This document shows positions 5,593 to 6,316 of a DNA stretch of 6,316 bases, in pieces (position 1 is the stretch's first letter; each line of letters begins with the position of its first letter). The notes below the pieces were generated by a model. It was not told the origin of the DNA, did not search any database, and was given only the letters and a program-made list of their open reading frames with translations. The DNA is taken from NCBI GenBank assembly GCA_020355145.1, contig CP070660.1, positions 824,735 through 831,050 on the forward strand. The letters are read 5' to 3'. The DNA is from Deltaproteobacteria bacterium (lineage in GTDB: Bacteria > Desulfobacterota > DSM-4660 > Desulfatiglandales > B25-G16). A program made the translations under genes and the position numbers.

Positions 5593-6261
5593 GTGATTAC
5601 AGCAAGCGGCCAAGCTTTGATAGAGATATACAATGTCCTCTTTGCTTCCTTTGGCCCCCAGAACTGGTGGCCAGCAGAGACAGAGCTGGAAATGATGGTC
5701 GGTGCTATTTTGACCCAGAACACGAGCTGGAATAATGTGGAAAAGGCTATCCAGAATCTGAAAGAAAGAGATCTCTTGTCCATAGGAGATCTCAGGGACA
5801 TACCTGCATCTATCCTGGGTGGATACATCAGACCAGCCGGATACTATAATCTTAAGGTCAAGCGCCTGAAAAACCTCATCAAGTTTATTGAGAATGAATA
5901 CGACGGAGATATTAACAGGCTTTTTTCTCCTGACACCGATACTATCCGGAAAGGGCTTTTGTCTGTAAAGGGGATCGGAATGGAAACAGCGGATAGCATC
6001 ATACTGTATGGAGCTGGAAGGCCACTCTTTGTGGTTGACACCTATACCTACATGATTTTGACAAGGCACGGCCTAATTGAGGACGAGGCAGGGTACAATG
6101 ACGTGCAGCTGTTTCTTATGGATAATCTCCCTCACGATGTTGAGCTTTTCAAGGAATTTCACGCCTTGATCGTAAAGACAGGGAAGGACTTTTGCAGGCG
6201 AAGGCCTCTGTGTTCTAAGTGTCCGCTTGAAAATCTTGGCAGCTGTTATGAAATAACCTAA
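5593..6261 (+). CDS. HhH-GPD DNA glycosylase related to endonuclease III (COG2231 / MagIII-like)
   Basis: This 222-residue protein belongs to the endonuclease III superfamily and should remove damaged bases at the start of base-excision repair. Visible features are GPQNWWPAETELE at 21-33 and VGAILTQNTSWNNVEKAI at 36-53, both typical of the COG2231 branch. The helix-hairpin-helix VKGIGMETADSI at 125-136 and the catalytic Asp149 in FVVDTYTYMI follow. A C-terminal [4Fe-4S] set is Cys201-X5-Cys207-X2-Cys210-X7-Cys218, slightly different from the X6-X2-X5 spacing of E. coli Nth. Glu131 stands where Nth has its catalytic Lys120, so a monofunctional glycosylase without lyase activity is expected, as in 3-methyladenine glycosylase III. 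The exact base is unknown. GTG at 5593 is the first possible start after an in-frame TAG at 5566. There is no clear ribosome site. The gene is divergent from the EF-G operon across 66 bp. Confidence 0.85.
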   Translation: MITASGQALIEIYNVLFASFGPQNWWPAETELEMMVGAILTQNTSWNNVEKAIQNLKERDLLSIGDLRDIPASILGGYIRPAGYYNLKVKRLKNLIKFIENEYDGDINRLFSPDTDTIRKGLLSVKGIGMETADSIILYGAGRPLFVVDTYTYMILTRHGLIEDEAGYNDVQLFLMDNLPHDVELFKEFHALIVKTGKDFCRRRPLCSKCPLENLGSCYEIT

Positions 6262-6290
6262 TCATCTGTTCTCTATTGCCTTGATACCTG

Positions 6291-6316
6291 CTCGCCATCG
6301 CTCTCGCTCAGGCGAG
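6291..6316. repeat. 6-bp inverted repeat at the window edge, downstream of the glycosylase gene
   Basis: CTCGCC (6291-6296) and GGCGAG (6311-6316) are perfect inverted copies with a 14-base loop that itself contains CGCTCTCGCTC. It starts 29 bases after the stop codon and could be a terminator stem or a dispersed repeat. The bases that would show a T-tract or a longer stem lie beyond the window. Confidence 0.4.

Noticed and set aside
5560..6069. Long minus-strand open frame of 169 codons opposite the glycosylase
   Set aside because: The plus-strand frame carries all glycosylase motifs; the antisense product has no recognisable domain and overlaps the promoter region.

Overview
The window looks like a stretch of bacterial chromosome with ordinary housekeeping and DNA-maintenance genes. 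The gene content and protein style suggest an anaerobic Desulfobacterota (former Deltaproteobacteria)-like or neighbouring lineage. The pointers are a large PurL with an N-terminal PurS-like region, a second-type EF-G, a QHG-type SixA, a COG2231-type endonuclease III relative and an S23/four-helix-bundle protein. The taxonomic guess is inference, because there is no rRNA or other marker. I see no tRNA, rRNA, CRISPR array, transposase or phage gene.

Layout, left to right. Positions 1-663 (minus) hold the N-terminal 221 codons of PurL, cut by the window edge just before its catalytic domains. Positions 664-875 are a small spacer with short repeats and a candidate purL promoter. Positions 876-1325 (minus) encode a four-helix-bundle (S23/IVP) protein whose last residues are encoded by a 32-bp-period direct repeat. 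Positions 1326-1589 are non-coding and carry a strong promoter and ribosome binding site for sixA (1590-2078, plus), a small histidine phosphatase. Positions 2079-2331 are a convergent spacer with two good inverted repeats. Positions 2332-5526 (minus) are a two-gene operon, EF-G paralogue then DNA polymerase IV (dinB), with only 6 bp between them. After a 66-bp divergent promoter region, 5593-6261 (plus) encode a HhH-GPD DNA glycosylase with an Fe-S cluster. The last 55 bases are non-coding and end in an inverted repeat cut by the window edge.

How the genes fit together. The right half groups a base-excision glycosylase divergently with an EF-G/Pol IV operon, so two DNA-damage functions lie around a translation factor. 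The most notable points are four. The fusA promoter places its transcription start essentially on the ATG, giving a probable leaderless mRNA. The EF-G has strongly altered domain IV tip loops, suggesting it is not the main translocase. The glycosylase has Glu where bifunctional endonuclease III has its catalytic Lys. The S23 gene is bordered by related short repeats. I found no clear evidence for a wholly new multi-gene system.
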